Source: Chamaecrista fasciculata
Lineage: Eukaryota; Streptophyta; Magnoliopsida; Fabales; Fabaceae
Direction of reading: 5' to 3'
Assembly (NCBI GenBank): GCA_003254925.1
Contig: QANZ01027952.1
Location: 25,925-89,924 of the forward strand
Length of the DNA stretch: 64,000 nucleotides
Shown: in pieces, positions 44,557 to 56,424 of the stretch
Layout: each line of letters begins with the position of its first letter
Numbering within the stretch: position 1 is the first letter of the stretch
Position numbers and translations under genes: made by a program
The notes under the pieces: generated by a model
The model's database searches: none
What the model was told of the DNA's origin: nothing
What the model saw: only the letters and a program-made list of their open reading frames with translations

Positions 44557-46386
44557 ATGTCTAGACAACATTTTTTTCCTAGTAAATATTATGGTGATGA
44601 TGAATCTTCTTATAATTATAACCCTTCTAATTATCATGATCCGTCTAGTTATAATTATAATTCTTCTTATAATGATTATAATTGTTATAATCCTTCCAAC
44701 TCTTATAATTATAATCATTCTCCTCGTAATGCATCTAACTATAATTCTTCCAGTCAATATTGCTCCCCTAGGTCCAATGGCTACGCAAACCAATATCAAG
44801 ACACCTATATATTTAAAAGTCAGGATTATCAATACTCAACTCTAAGAATAGAGGGCTCAAATGCTGAATTTTTAAGCGACTTGGAGAAGTTATGGGAAGA
44901 ATACCTGGCTAGAAGTGCAGCCATTGATAGAAGAAGTCAAGCCCGTGAAGAATTTCAAGCTCGAAAGCACCAACTTGATGCTTTGACAACAAAACGTGGC
45001 AACGACTATGTTTCTCGACCTACCTCAAGATTTGATAGGTCAAATGGTCATGCAAACCAATACAGAGAAACTCGAGTGACCCAAGCGATTAATCAAAAGG
45101 AAGACGATCTTCAAAAGGCACTCAAGGAAATGGAAGAAGCCCTTAACAGGAAGACGAACACTTCCAAACAAGAGCATGACCAATGGATTCAAGAAAGCAA
45201 TAGCAGCCTTCAACGGTTACTAAATACCCTTGATATCTTAATCCAAAAAAGGGAGGATGCTATCCTACGATCAAGAACGATTGAGTATCATGAAAGTGAC
45301 CAAAGTCAAAACACCAATAGCCATCAACAAGATGATCACCAAGTCAAGGAGAGCAAACCATCACGCGAGAAAGATATCAATAATGAGGGTAACACTATTT
45401 CTATTGATAATATTCCTTCTGTTACCTGTTCTTCCTCCTCTTGTAATGTAGGTCAACAATATAACGAGGAGAATCATGTGATGCAAGACAAGAATAAAAC
45501 TCACACATCTAATATTCTTGCACTCGATGACCCTCTTACCTCCTTACCTGACCTCCTGACTCACTATGACTTGAAAGTGATCAAATTTCGGTGGTACTGA
45601 TTTGGAGTTTGAGATAAAAACTCCAATGCTCTATCCCGCTACAGATAAGGTGTTGGAGCTAGTCGAGGAAGATAGCGAAGATGAGGGTTGGGTTGAAGCG
45701 CAACAACCCGATACTCTGGACCTAGTGATACTTACATCAGTTATTCTGACTTAATAGATTACCTCGATTGCAATCATGATGACGGCCACGAAAAAATATT
45801 TCATAAATATGGTCACGATGAAGTACTTGACGCATACAACGAGATTATGAGTGAAAAAAAAAAAGGCATGGTGTCAGAGCAAGTAGAGGAAAACCTAGAT
45901 GGAGACAAAAAATTAGCCAAGGAAAGTTTCAAAGATGGAGGTAACACGACTTTGATTGATCATTTTATTTCTGTCACCCCTTTTCCCTTTTCTTGTGATA
46001 AAACAGGTAAGCAATGTAGTGAGGAAGATGGAATTAAATTGGAAGACTTCGATCTTCATGACTATGATGAATCTCTCCTCTCTACCCAATTACCTGACTT
46101 AGCTAGCCCTTGCGAATGCAATGGTGGGCCCTGTAAATATTGTAAAGAAATCGATGATTGGCTGACCATGGATCAAAACACCTTGGAACTAGCTGAAGAT
46201 TCCAAGGACAAGGTGCTAGAAGAAGAAGAAGAAGAAGAATTAGAAGAAGAATCCGAGAACCCACCTTCGCAAGGTATTTGCGAACAACTTGAAATAGTGA
46301 AGCCTTCTCTCACTCATATTGAGTTTATTATTTCAGACCATATTTTCACATCACCTTCTATTTATGATTATATTTCTTTATACTTT
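44557..46386 (+). pseudogene. S/N/Y-rich protein gene of the outer Athila-like element, broken
   Basis: The ORF 44557-45600 (347 aa) begins with about 90 residues rich in Ser, Asn and Tyr (NYNPSN-type repeats), followed by charged, helix-prone sequence (about 110-240). Open sequence continues in another frame at about 45602-45720, then returns to the first frame up to 46389 with a Glu-run near 46218-46255. Two frameshifts (near 45590 and 45715) explain this. The C-terminal part lies beyond the nested insertion at 52148-52268. The inner element has a related protein (49402-50457): similar start, similar IYDYISLYF-like region and the same RRRLLPLWIFK end. No known domain is recognised. Confidence 0.65.
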
Positions 46387-47861
46387 TGATCGTGCACGTC
46401 GCAATGCGCACCAAAAGACCGGCTAAATATGTAGTATAATGATACTCGCCGGGTCGTATTCTCTTAGGGACTCCCCGAATGTGGAGTACGAGCGATTCAA
46501 GGCACAAGAAATGATCGATTTGGCTTTAAAAATTATAAACAAACTAAGAAATGCCGGTAAAAGTGTATTTGTTTAAGAACTAAAGCAAAACTATGAATCA
46601 GGGACTAAACTGAATACGAGAACAAACTATAAAAGTGGATAAAAAATGGAGAAATACTTGGAGTTATCGGATGACTAAGCTATCATTGCACCACAAATAA
46701 TATAGAGAATTCATACTCAGGGACCAAATTGACGTTGCTATGAAAACTCAGAGAAAAGATTAATTAACACAATCAATTAGCTCTTAAACAAGTGACTAAT
46801 CAAGCTAATCAACTAATCCACATCTCAATTCAATCAAGATAGTTCCTAGAGCTAGTCCAATTGACAATTAAACAACCATCAATTAAGATTATCACAATCA
46901 ACACTATCACGATAGAGCTTAACAACGAAGAGTATCGATTAAAGAGTCAAATGTGAAACAATCAAGAACAAACTCAAAGAACATAATCAATATAATCAAC
47001 TACATCAGAAATCTAAGTCAAGTTAAACAACTAAACTAGAATCCCAAATAGATAAGACGATAAACTAAGAAAAACTCCCTAGACGATAGAATCCGGTGCT
47101 CTAGCTTCATCATCCACACTTCAAGCAAGGTTCTTAGCCGACCATTGGTGGAGAGACGCCGGAGCTGCACTCCCAAACCTCAGTTTCGGCCATAGAGGGT
47201 GGTTGAGAATGGAGGAGACGAAGTGGAGAGGTAGAGGGACGAGTTGGAGGCTTGGTGAGGTGAGAATGATGTGTCCATGAGGGTTTTTGGTGGATATAGG
47301 TTAAATGATGAGTTGGGTCGGTTTAGGAACAATATTTCGGGTCCTTAGGGTTAAGTTTCGGGTTATATGAGTGCAAAATCGGGTTGGGTTTGCAAAAATA
47401 CGAAATCAGCATGAAAGATCGCGACAAGGCCGTTGGAAAGCCGCTACTGTGCATGGAGGCGGACCAACGACCTAAGGCACTGTAATTGAGGCCGTTGGAA
47501 AGCCGTCAAGGCAAGAGGTGGCTTGCCAACGGCCTATTCTAAAAAAATGGTGTTTCGCCTTCGTTTTGCTCTCGACTTCATTCCGCTTCGGTCCCGGCCT
47601 TCTTTCACTTTAATCCTTGGGTCCTTGGCTCCTAAAAACTTACAATTGCACTAACATAAACATGTAAAACCTCAAGATATAATTAAACACTTAGAACATG
47701 AGAAAATTACACTAAAAACCGATAAAAGAACCAAAATGCAAGTGCGATCTCAATGCAACAATTATCATATCTAGAGGCCTAAAACACCTAATATAGGTTA
47801 TAAAACATCATAGAACACTTCCAAAGACCTCTAGATAGCACGGTATAAACTGGCTCGATCA
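46387..47861 (-). repeat. 3' LTR of the nested element (left copy)
   Basis: It matches 50672-52147 throughout with scattered substitutions and single-base indels. It contains a repeated 'gccgttggaaagccg' motif near 47430-47510. Confidence 0.85.
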
Positions 47862-49401
47862 ACTCCCCCACACTTAGGACTGTGCACTCCTGAGCAAAGG
47901 TAAGACTAAAGAGAAACTAAGCATGCAAAAGACATAATCTATCTACCAAATCCCACAAGGTAACAACAACATGCATGAACCCAAACTAAAGAGTAGACCG
48001 AATTAAGACAACTTAAACCAAGTCATTCAAAAGAATTCTCAATGATCATGTAGCAAGTGTATACACTCAACTCACCTAGGAAAATATCACTCAAGCCACA
48101 ATAGCAAAGCAACAACCATAAGCTTGAAAGAAATCTAAATCTCCACCACAAATGCATAACATAAATGATTAAGAGGACTTTGAGGGCTGTAATGATGGGA
48201 AAGGCCAAAATGGAAAAGAGAATGATGAAAGCAAATGAGTGAAGGAAGGATGCAAGAATTGACCTCAAGGCTTAAAAACAACGAAACTCACAACAAACTC
48301 ATCCCAAAGGGCTAAAAGAATTACCAAGCTCTTTTCAACTTTTTCTTTTCTTTTCTTTCTCATGAGAATTCCCTTTCTTTCTTTTTACTTTTGTGCATTT
48401 TATTGGCCTTGATTCATCATATTTTCCTTACTAAACACACAAGGCTTTTATTTTCACTCTTTTTATACTTCTTTTTCTTTCTTTTCCTTTTTTTCTTGCT
48501 TGGCAATACCGTCCGGAAACCCAAAAAGGACAAGAACACAACAACAAAACACGAAAAAGAAAACAAAATAACGAAAAACACGAAAGAGGTCAAAACTCGC
48601 ATGAAAGGCACAAAATGGGGAGCAAAGGAAAGTGTTTAGGCTTATGTATGGATGAAGGGTAGGAATGAATGTCTCTATCATATCAAACATGAAAATGCAT
48701 ATCAAGCTTCAATTTAGAATGCAATCAAGTTCTAGTGAAACTAAGCTATTGGACTAAAAATGCACTCAAAAGCAAGAATGAAAATTATAGGCTCAAAACT
48801 TCCATAGGGCAGGGGAATCTCAGGAATAATCAATAAGAACTCTGATGAATAAAACAGCTCAAGAGAGTCCAAAAACAGTCATTTATCAGTCTAAAATGCA
48901 TACATGAGTTGTAAGCCACATGAAACAGGCAGACAAATCAGATCTAGAACATACTGCAATTCTCCCTAAACTTAACTAAACTCAGGAGAAACATAATCAA
49001 AAGGAGAGATCATCAATCAAAACAACTCATAACCATGCAAAGAGGAGAACAAGACCAAACTGAAAGGCCAGAAACAAAGGGAAACAATTAAAGTATACCC
49101 AAAAAGATAGACCCAAAAAAATTTTAGCTAGTGCTAAAATCCACCAACGGTGTCTCTCCCCCACACTTAGAATGATGCATTGTCCTCAATGCAAAAGACA
49201 ATGGAAAAATTGGGAAAGAAAACCAAGCAGCTAGAAAACAACTTAGAAAGCAGACTACTCAGTAGAGCACTAGACAATTTATTCACACTAAAACACTACT
49301 CCTAATCAACTACAACTAAAATTCCTCCCCCACACTTCAGATCAGACAATCAGCTCAGCAAAAAATAAAGCTAAGTGGGGAAAGGAAGAGATACAACATG
49401 A
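47862..49401 (-). other. Non-coding internal region of the nested element
   Basis: No ORF of note is seen. On the minus strand it carries purine tracts of the aagtgtgggggag type next to the LTR (about 47862-47876) and at about 49156-49170 and 49326-49338. The second is preceded by the hairpin-like gcattgaggacaatgc (49175-49191). Confidence 0.55.
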
Positions 49402-50457
49402 TCAATCTGGCTGCAAATTCTGCTTGAAGATCCAGAGGGGTAGAAGACGTCTTCTCTGCAGGGAACCCAAGATGTTCTCCTCCCTCTGACAAGCAAACTC
49501 CTTGGTCCTTACTTCCTTCACTCCTATATCACACAAAGAAATAAAATCATATAAGCATGGTGGTGTGTAAAAAGAGTGAGAAGGAATAACAAATTCAACA
49601 TTAAAAAGAGGAGGAGTAAAAGGTGTTGCTATTTTTGGTTCAAGTTGCTTGTAAAATGAGAGTAGCAGTGGTGCGGGTGATTCTTCTTCTTCTTGCTTCA
49701 ACATTGTGGCCTCTTGGAGAATCACAAATGGTTCCTTGGAGTTGAGCAACGAATTCTCATTGACGGGCAGGGAAGAAAAAGGAAGAGTGAGAGGAACAAT
49801 CTCTTCATCAACTACAATGATCTCCTCCTCGTCCTCACTATCTTCTTCACTTGGTGACTTGTGCACCTCATCTAGTTGCTTGCTCAAGTCATAGGCGGGT
49901 TGTAACACAAAGTCCTCTAGATGTTGCTTGCCCAATCTTTCAAGTTGAGAGGAGGGGGCTTCTACATACTTCTCTGGAGCATGAGGACTTTCTCCCAAGC
50001 TTTCGGACCCATGACCCATTCCTTCAATAATCTTTAACATTTCATCATATTTTGAGTTCATATCTGCCATTCCTTTCATGAAAAGTTGTGAAATTTCATT
50101 AAGACTTGTTGGCGGTGATGAGTCCTGGATGGAAGGTGCCATGGTCGGGAGGTTGTGGCTTCCAAATTGATTTGACGGCTCCCATGGATAGCTAGGGGCT
50201 CCATGATTATACTCATCCTCCCATTGAAAATTGTGTTGACCATTCCATCCAAAGGTGGTGTTATTAGATGGATTACCCAATTGATGTTGTTGTCCCAATG
50301 ATTGATGGTGTGAGGGTGGGACTTCTCTATATTGTGTCGAGTAATCATTGCACCTATAAGAAAAAGAATTAAAATAATCATTAGAAGAATCAAATGACCC
50401 ATGATAAGAATTAGAAGAATAATGAGGGTCATCAGGAGAAAAATGTCGTCCATCCAA
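49402..50457 (-). CDS. S/N/Y-rich protein of the nested Athila-like element (351 aa), function unknown
   Basis: This ORF is intact. Residues 1-130 are rich in Ser, Asn, Tyr, His and Gln (HYSSNSYHGSF, SSNDYFNSF) and look disordered. Residues about 125-150 form a short helix (FMKGMADMNSKYDEMLKIIEGM). Residues about 200-225 are strongly acidic (EEDSEDEEEIIVVDEE). Residues 285-310 contain EFVIPSHSFYTPPCLYDFISL, and the end has RRRLLPLWIFKQNLQPD. The last two blocks are shared with the outer element's broken gene, which shows common descent and some selection on sequence. It occupies the gag position but has no recognisable gag core or zinc knuckle. Confidence 0.7.
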   Translation of the reverse strand: MDGRHFSPDDPHYSSNSYHGSFDSSNDYFNSFSYRCNDYSTQYREVPPSHHQSLGQQHQLGNPSNNTTFGWNGQHNFQWEDEYNHGAPSYPWEPSNQFGSHNLPTMAPSIQDSSPPTSLNEISQLFMKGMADMNSKYDEMLKIIEGMGHGSESLGESPHAPEKYVEAPSSQLERLGKQHLEDFVLQPAYDLSKQLDEVHKSPSEEDSEDEEEIIVVDEEIVPLTLPFSSLPVNENSLLNSKEPFVILQEATMLKQEEEESPAPLLLSFYKQLEPKIATPFTPPLFNVEFVIPSHSFYTPPCLYDFISLCDIGVKEVRTKEFACQREENILGSLQRRRLLPLWIFKQNLQPD

Positions 50458-50649
50458 ACAATCAATTAAGATTAGAAAACAATCTCCAGAAAATCACCAA
50501 ACAAGACTTCCAAACAACTCGAATTTTATCTTTTCGAACTACCAAAACAACTAAATATGCTATCCTAGAAACAAAACAAGCAAACAAAAATAAACAAAAC
50601 CAAAACAATCAAGCTAACAACCCGGAACCGCTCGGGGACTCACGAGGAG

Positions 50650-50667
50650 TCCCCGTCAACGGCGCCA
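50650..50667 (-). other. Primer-binding site of the nested element (tRNA-Asp type)
   Basis: On the minus strand it reads tggcgccgttgacgggga, four bases from the 5' LTR and one base different from the tRNA-Asp complement. Confidence 0.8.
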
Positions 50668-50671
50668 CTTT

Positions 50672-52147
50672 TGATCGCGCACGTCGCAATGCGCACCAAA
50701 AAGACCGGCTAAATATGTAGTATAATGATACTCGCCGGGTCGTATTCTCTTAGGGACTCCCCGAATGTGGAGTACAAGCGATTCAAGGCACAAGAAATGA
50801 TCTATTTGGCTTAAAAAATTATAAACAAACTAAGAAATGCCAGTAAAAGTGTATTTGTTTAAGAACTAAAACAAAACTATGAATAAGGGACTAAACTGAA
50901 TACGAGACAAAACTATAAAAGTGAATAAAAAATGGAGAAATACTTGGAGTTATCGGATGACTAAACTATCATTGCACCACAAATAATATAGAGAATTCAT
51001 ACTCAGGGACCAAATTGACGTTGCTATGAAAACTCATAGAAAAGATTAATTAACACAATCAATTAGCTCTTAAACAAGTGACTAATCAAGCTAATCAACT
51101 AATCCACATCTCAATTCAATCAAGATAGTTCCTAGAGCTAGTCCAATTGACAATTAAACAACCATCAATTAAGATTATCACAATCAACACTATCACGATA
51201 GAGCTTAACAGCGAAGAGTATCGATTAAAGAGTCAGATGTGAAACAATCAAGAAAAAACTCAAAGAACATAATCAATATCATCAACTACATCAGAAATCT
51301 AAGTCAAGTTAAACAACTAAACTAGAATCCCAAATAGGTAAGACGATAAACTAAGAAAAACTCCCTAGACGATAGAATCTGGTGCTCTAGCTTCATCATC
51401 CACACTCCAAGCAAGGTTCTTAGCCGACCATTGGTGGAGAGACGCCGGAGCTGCACTCCCAAACCTCAGTTTCGGCCATAGAGGGTGGTTGAGAATGAAG
51501 GAGACGAAGTGGAGAGGTAGAGGGACGAGTTGGAGGCTTGGTGAGGTGAGAATGATGTGTCCATGAGGGGTTTTGGTGGATATAGGTTAAATGATGAGTT
51601 GGGTCGGTTTAGGAACAATATTTCGGGTCTTTAGGGTTAAGTTTCGGGTTATATGCGTGCAAAATCGGGTTGGGTTTGCAAAAATAAGAAATCAGCATGA
51701 AAAATTGCGACAAGACCGTTGGAAAGCCGCTACTGTGCATGGAGGCGGACCAACGGCCTAAGGCACTATAATTGGGCCGTTGGAAAGCCGTCAAGGCAAG
51801 AGGTGGCTTGCCAACAGCCTATTCTAAAAAAAATGGTGTTTCGCCTTCGTTTCGCTTCCGACTTCATTCTGCTTCGATCCCGGCCTTCTTTCACTTTAAT
51901 CCTTGGGTCCTTGGCTCCTAAAAACTTACAATTGTACTAAGATAAACATGTAAAACCTCAAGATATAATTAAACACTTAAAACATGAGAGAATTACACTA
52001 AAAACCGATAAAAGAACCAAAATTCAATTGCGATCTCAATGCAACAATTATCATATCTAGAGGCCTAAAACACCTAATATAGGTTATAAAACATCATAAA
52101 ACATATCCAAAGACCTCTAGATAGCACGGTATAAACTGGCTCGATCA
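50672..52147 (-). repeat. 5' LTR of the nested element (right copy)
   Basis: 1476 bp, the partner of 46387-47861. It lies next to the primer-binding site, which fixes the orientation. Confidence 0.85.
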
Positions 52148-52268
52148 ATGTGGTAAGGGTGTTAAAGAGGAGCACGCTGACCAGAGGGAGGGGAACCTCA
52201 CACATTCCCTCGAGCGCCGACGCCTCCTGCCCCTTTGGATTTTCAAAGAGAATTTGAAGCTGGATTAA
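52148..52268 (+). pseudogene. C-terminal piece of the outer S/N/Y-rich gene
   Basis: It reads GVKEE...RRRLLPLWIFKENLKLD and a stop (52266-52268). It aligns with the C-terminus of the nested element's protein, so it is the severed end of the gene at 44557-46386. Confidence 0.7.
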
Positions 52269-54791
52269 GCTTTAAGTTGTTTCTTCTTCCCACTTATCTC
52301 TTACTTATTATTTTAAATTGTATCTACGAGATAAGTGTGGGGAAGGAAACAACTCCAATAGGTTAGCTATTTTATTGTTTTCACTATTTTATTTTATTTC
52401 ATTTTTTTTTGGGCTGACCAAAGTGATTTGGTCAGTTTGGATCAGCCCAAGTTAGCTATTTTATCTTATTGTTTTCAGTTTTAAATTTTCATTCTTTTGT
52501 AGTTTTTTTTTAGTTTTCGGTTTTTGTTTTGTGTGTCATACTCCCTATTCATTATCATATGAGCTCTTAAGAATTAGAATCAATGCCCTTGGTTTTCGCT
52601 TTCCCTTTTTATTTTTAATTCATTATTCTCTTACATTGAGGAAAATGTGGAAGTTTAAGTGTGGGGGAGTGACTACCTGTGCAAAAATTATATTTTCTTT
52701 CAGTCTAGAAAAAGGGAATTTCTGTCATTTTCTTCATAGCCATTTGCAAATTATTTTTGCTTTGTTTATTGTTTCTCCCTTTTATTTTATTCATTGTTCT
52801 TGTGCATTGAGGACAATGTGCAAGCCTTAAAGTGTGGGGAAGTGGTAAACTTTGCAAGTTTATCTTTTTGGGCAATTAAAAATTCAGGACTAAAATATAG
52901 GTAGTAAGTAATTTTCTTCTAGCTATTTCTTGAATCTGATCACCTCAATTAATAGTTTAGCATAAAATTTTTCCTACTCATAAAAATTTTTATTTTCTCC
53001 ATCATGGTGTTATGATCATAAAGATTTTCCATTATTTTTATGATCTCAAGTATTCTCGTTAATAATTTAATTAATATTCCTGATTTTAAATTTCCTCTTG
53101 TCTTTCCCTTATTTTATTATTATTGCTCTTTAACATTGAGGACAATGTTTTCTTCTAAGTGTGGGGGAGAGAGGAGTAAATTCACACTGTTACCTTAGTC
53201 TTTTCTCCTAATTAATTTTAACATTGAGGACAATGTTTAGTTTTAAGTGTGGGGGAGAGGAGTAAGTTAGAGTAACTTACATTTTGGTTTACCCGAAAAT
53301 CATATAAATTTAAAAAAAAAATTATTTTCACCTATTTGTCTTGGTATTTGATTTAATATTCTACACTTTTATTTTTCACTTTTTGAGTATAATTCGAATT
53401 AGATGAATTTTTAGTATGTTTTGAAGTCTTGAGTGAACAATTTCATATTCATGATAAAGGTTTAGTCTTAGTTGTTCTCTATAGCGTTAGATAAATCTGA
53501 GTAATTTTCTAAGTTTAGTAGTATTGTTTAATTTTTATGGACCAATTTTAGAGATACCCAGCCTAGTTGGAAGTTTAGAGCCTATAATATTCAAAAATAT
53601 ATTTTCTTTTTAGAGAGAAATTCAGTCTCTTAGTTTTGTTTTCTTTAGAATTTGTTTTAATTCTTGGTTAAAGCTCTATGTGATTAAATATTTTTAATAT
53701 GGTAGAGGCATTTGTTTCTTCACCCTTTTATCCCAAAAACAAGCCATAAACACATTATCCCTTGTTAGCCCCTTTGAGCCTTCATTAGGTGTTCTCAATA
53801 TGACTATCAGGATTTCTTTTAGTAGAAGTTTTTGCCATAATTCTCGTTTTTTGCTTTCATCCTTCTTAGGATTGGGTTTGCCAGTTATAGTCAGAAAAAA
53901 ATGAAAAAAAAAAGTATCTTGCGAAATAAAAAGAAAAGAAAAATCAAAAGAAAAGCAAGAGAAAAAGTTTGGCCAAACAAAAGAGAGGAGTCTTGTGCCT
54001 ATTGACTCTTAGTAAAATATATGTGAGCTTCAAGTAGATTGACAATTTCCCTTGGAAAAGAGGATGGATGTTCTCAATATGACTATCAGGATTTCTTTTA
54101 GTAGAAGTTTTTGTCATAATCCTCGTTTTTTGCTTTCATCCCTCTTAGGATTGGGTTTGCCAGTTATAGTCAGAAAAAAAAATGAAAAAAAAAAGTATCT
54201 TGCGAAATAAAAAGAAAAGAAAAATCAAAAGAAAACAAAGAGAAAAAGTTTGGCTAAACAAAAGAGAGGAGTCCTGTGCCTATTGACTCTTAGTAAAATA
54301 TATGTGAGCTTCAAGTAGACTGGCAATTTCCCTTGGAAAAGAGGATGGATGTTTCATAAGGTATTGGTTTTCAAGTATACTAAATTAAACCTTGAATATC
54401 AACATTAAACACCAAAATTCTTTTCTTTTTCATACACTTATTCTATATGGCCTTTTTCCCATTCATTACAACCCCATTAAAGACCTCTTGATTTTAGATG
54501 ATTTAACACTTGTGGTGGAGAGTTTGAGAATTTCTACAAGCATATGGTAGAAAACTTAGTTGAAGGAATTACTTGAGAGAAAATACCCAATTAGTGAGGA
54601 GAGCGATACACTTTTGGAATTGGTCTCATAGAAATTAGATCGCACTACTTTACAGAGATACTAGCACTAGGTTATGACTACGTGCTAGCCTTGAATCATG
54701 AACTTGGGAAAGTTCCTTGATTCTTTGGCATATTCTCTTTTCTTCTACTTCGTAGCTTTGCTTAGGAGTGCAAAGTTTAAGTGTGGGGGAT
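52269..54791 (+). other. 3' non-coding region of the outer element with repeated hairpin and purine-tract motif
   Basis: Four copies of a composite motif occur at about 52632-52670, 52802-52845, 53132-53169 and 53221-53258. Each is acattgaggacaatgt (a short inverted repeat with an AGGA loop) followed 5-11 bases later by aagtgtgggg(g/a)ag. A final purine tract (54775-54791) abuts the LTR. No ORF is present. Such motifs fit multiple polypurine-type signals. Confidence 0.7.
53790..54350 (+). repeat. Tandem duplication of ~280 bp
   Basis: Copies 53790-54068 and 54069-54350 both run from 'tgttctcaatatgactatca' to 'gaaaagaggatgga'. They are almost identical, differing by a few substitutions and poly(A) length. 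Confidence 0.85.
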
Positions 54792-55637
54792 TGATCAGCC
54801 CAAATATTGACATGTTATTTGGTCTTCTTTTCACATGTTTATAATGATAATATATTGCAAATAGACCAAATAATATATTAAGGGCAGCACCAAGGTATGG
54901 CATAATAAAGTGGATAAAATATATCATAACTCTATCTGAAGGAAGCCGGAGTTCATCATTCTTCATAGTCCAGGGAGTGTTTACTATTTAGTTATGTTTA
55001 TTCGTTAGTTGTTCTTAGATGAAGGTTTGATTCAAGATACAATTAGCAATAGGTTTAGATTGGTTTAATATTTCCATAACTTGTTTTGAGTAATTCTTTA
55101 GAACTACGATTGTTTAATTGTTACATTGAATAAAGTTTCTCTATTCCTTCACACAATTGTTTTCGTTAACCAGTAGATAGAGTTATGATCTAAATCCTAT
55201 CTTGTGCCATTGATCTATCATGAATGTTGTTAGTATTAATTACTATTTCTCAGGTGGCAATACTAATTGATCTAATAACTAATTACTTTTGAGTCTTCAA
55301 GGTATAAAAAAGTATGTGGACTTAATAAGCATATCTATTTAATAACTCTTTCGTATCTTTATGAACTAGTATTGTGGAATTCGTGATTGTTCTCTAGGAT
55401 ATCTTTATCTTACTGTTTTCGTGTCTTTTATATTATTGCTCTTATACCTATCTTAATAGTCTCACCTAAGTTCATAGATATTCATACAAATAATTAGTAG
55501 TTATCTTTAACCATGAAGTTCCGCGAGAGATTTACCTTGGGTTAGCATCTATACTATATTTTAATATATAGTAATACTTGCGAGGCTCGAGTATTATAAA
55601 TTTAATTTGGCAGCACTCACGACAAAGTTCTTCGTCA
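54792..55637 (+). repeat. 3' LTR of the Athila-like element (deleted)
   Basis: 846 bp. It lacks about 500 bp (matching 42806-43312), including the TATA box, but keeps about 126 bp that the 5' LTR lost. It is followed by the TSD gttcc. Confidence 0.83.
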
Positions 55638-55642
55638 GTTCC

Positions 55643-56421
55643 TTATTGTGCTAGAAATTTAGTTTATGTTGGAAAGTTGGACAATTTAGGTTTAATGTTA
55701 AGATTGGAAACAATATTTTTTCATTGTATAAACAAAATTACTTTAATGATTTGTGTATTCTAATCTAAAATTTGTATCATTTTAATCTTGAAGTTAATTT
55801 TGCATAATCCCTATTTCATGTTGAACATATATAGTATTAGCAACAAACGTGCACATAATGAATGTTATATTTTCTTATGACATCAAAGGTTAGGTCATAT
55901 ATCCAAAAAAAAATATTTTGATGTTAGAGAAAAGTGAAATCTTACCTCAATTGGATTTTGTTGACTAGGATGTGTGTATAGATTGCATTAAAGGTAAACA
56001 AACTAGATACATATCAAAGAATCCAGCCTCAAGAAGTAGTGAACTTCTTGAGTTAATGCACACTGATATTTGTGGTCTTTTTTATGTTCCATATTGGCAT
56101 TACCTTCTTTTTATCGATGATTACTCACAGTATTGTTATTTGAATTTGCTGCATGAATAGTTTCAGTCTGTAGATGTCTTAGAGGTGTTCATAAATGAGG
56201 TAGAAAAGCCGTCAAATAGAAAGGTGAAAATCGTGAGATCTAATGGGGGCGATGAACATTATGAAAATTTTAATGAAAGTGGATCGTGTCCAAGTTCATT
56301 TGCAAGGTTTCTTGAAAGTTGTGGCATATATGCTCAATACACAATGACTGATACACCTCAACTAAATGGTGTAGTTGAAAGGCATAATCGTACTCTTATG
56401 AAGGAGACTCTTAGTACCTAG
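55643..56421 (+). pseudogene. Ty1/copia remnant, protease end and integrase
   Basis: It continues the reading broken at 42661 (ARNLVYVGKLDNLGL). Next come pre-integrase and integrase stretches: CIDCIKGKQTR, LLELMHTDICG, FIDDYSQYCYL, and VVERHNRTLM (residues near the catalytic Glu). Stops at about 55762 and 56158 and frame changes show decay. The reading is interrupted at about 56421. Confidence 0.8.
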
Positions 56422-56424
56422 CAT

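Larger units (their letters stand above)
46387..52147 (-). mobile_element. Nested Athila-like non-autonomous element, 5.76 kb, minus strand
   Basis: LTRs of 1475 and 1476 bp (46387-47861 and 50672-52147) end tgatcg...cgatca and differ at a few percent of positions by eye. Read on the minus strand: 5' LTR (right copy), tRNA-Asp type primer site (50650-50667), one intact S/N/Y-rich ORF, a non-coding stretch, a purine tract (aagtgtgggggagt) and the 3' LTR (left copy). There is no pol. It sits inside the related ORF of the outer element. The flanks (acttt on the left, atgtg on the right) do not form a TSD. Confidence 0.82.
42662..55637 (+). mobile_element. Athila-like non-autonomous Ty3/gypsy element, interrupted; TSD gttcc
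   Basis: LTRs at 42662-43892 and 54792-55637 start tgatcagcc and end cgtca. The TSD gttcc is perfect at 42657-42661 and 55638-55642. The primer-binding site is of tRNA-Asp type, as in Athila elements, and the last polypurine tract is gtttaagtgtgggggat. The internal region has no protease, RT or integrase, only a broken S/N/Y-rich ORF. A related element (46387-52147) is inserted in that ORF in the opposite direction. Without it the element is about 7.2 kb. Confidence 0.85.

Noticed and set aside
44518..44845. Ile/Arg-rich ORFs overlapping the S/N/Y-rich gene start
   Set aside because: They are frame shadows of the repetitive aat/tat sequence.
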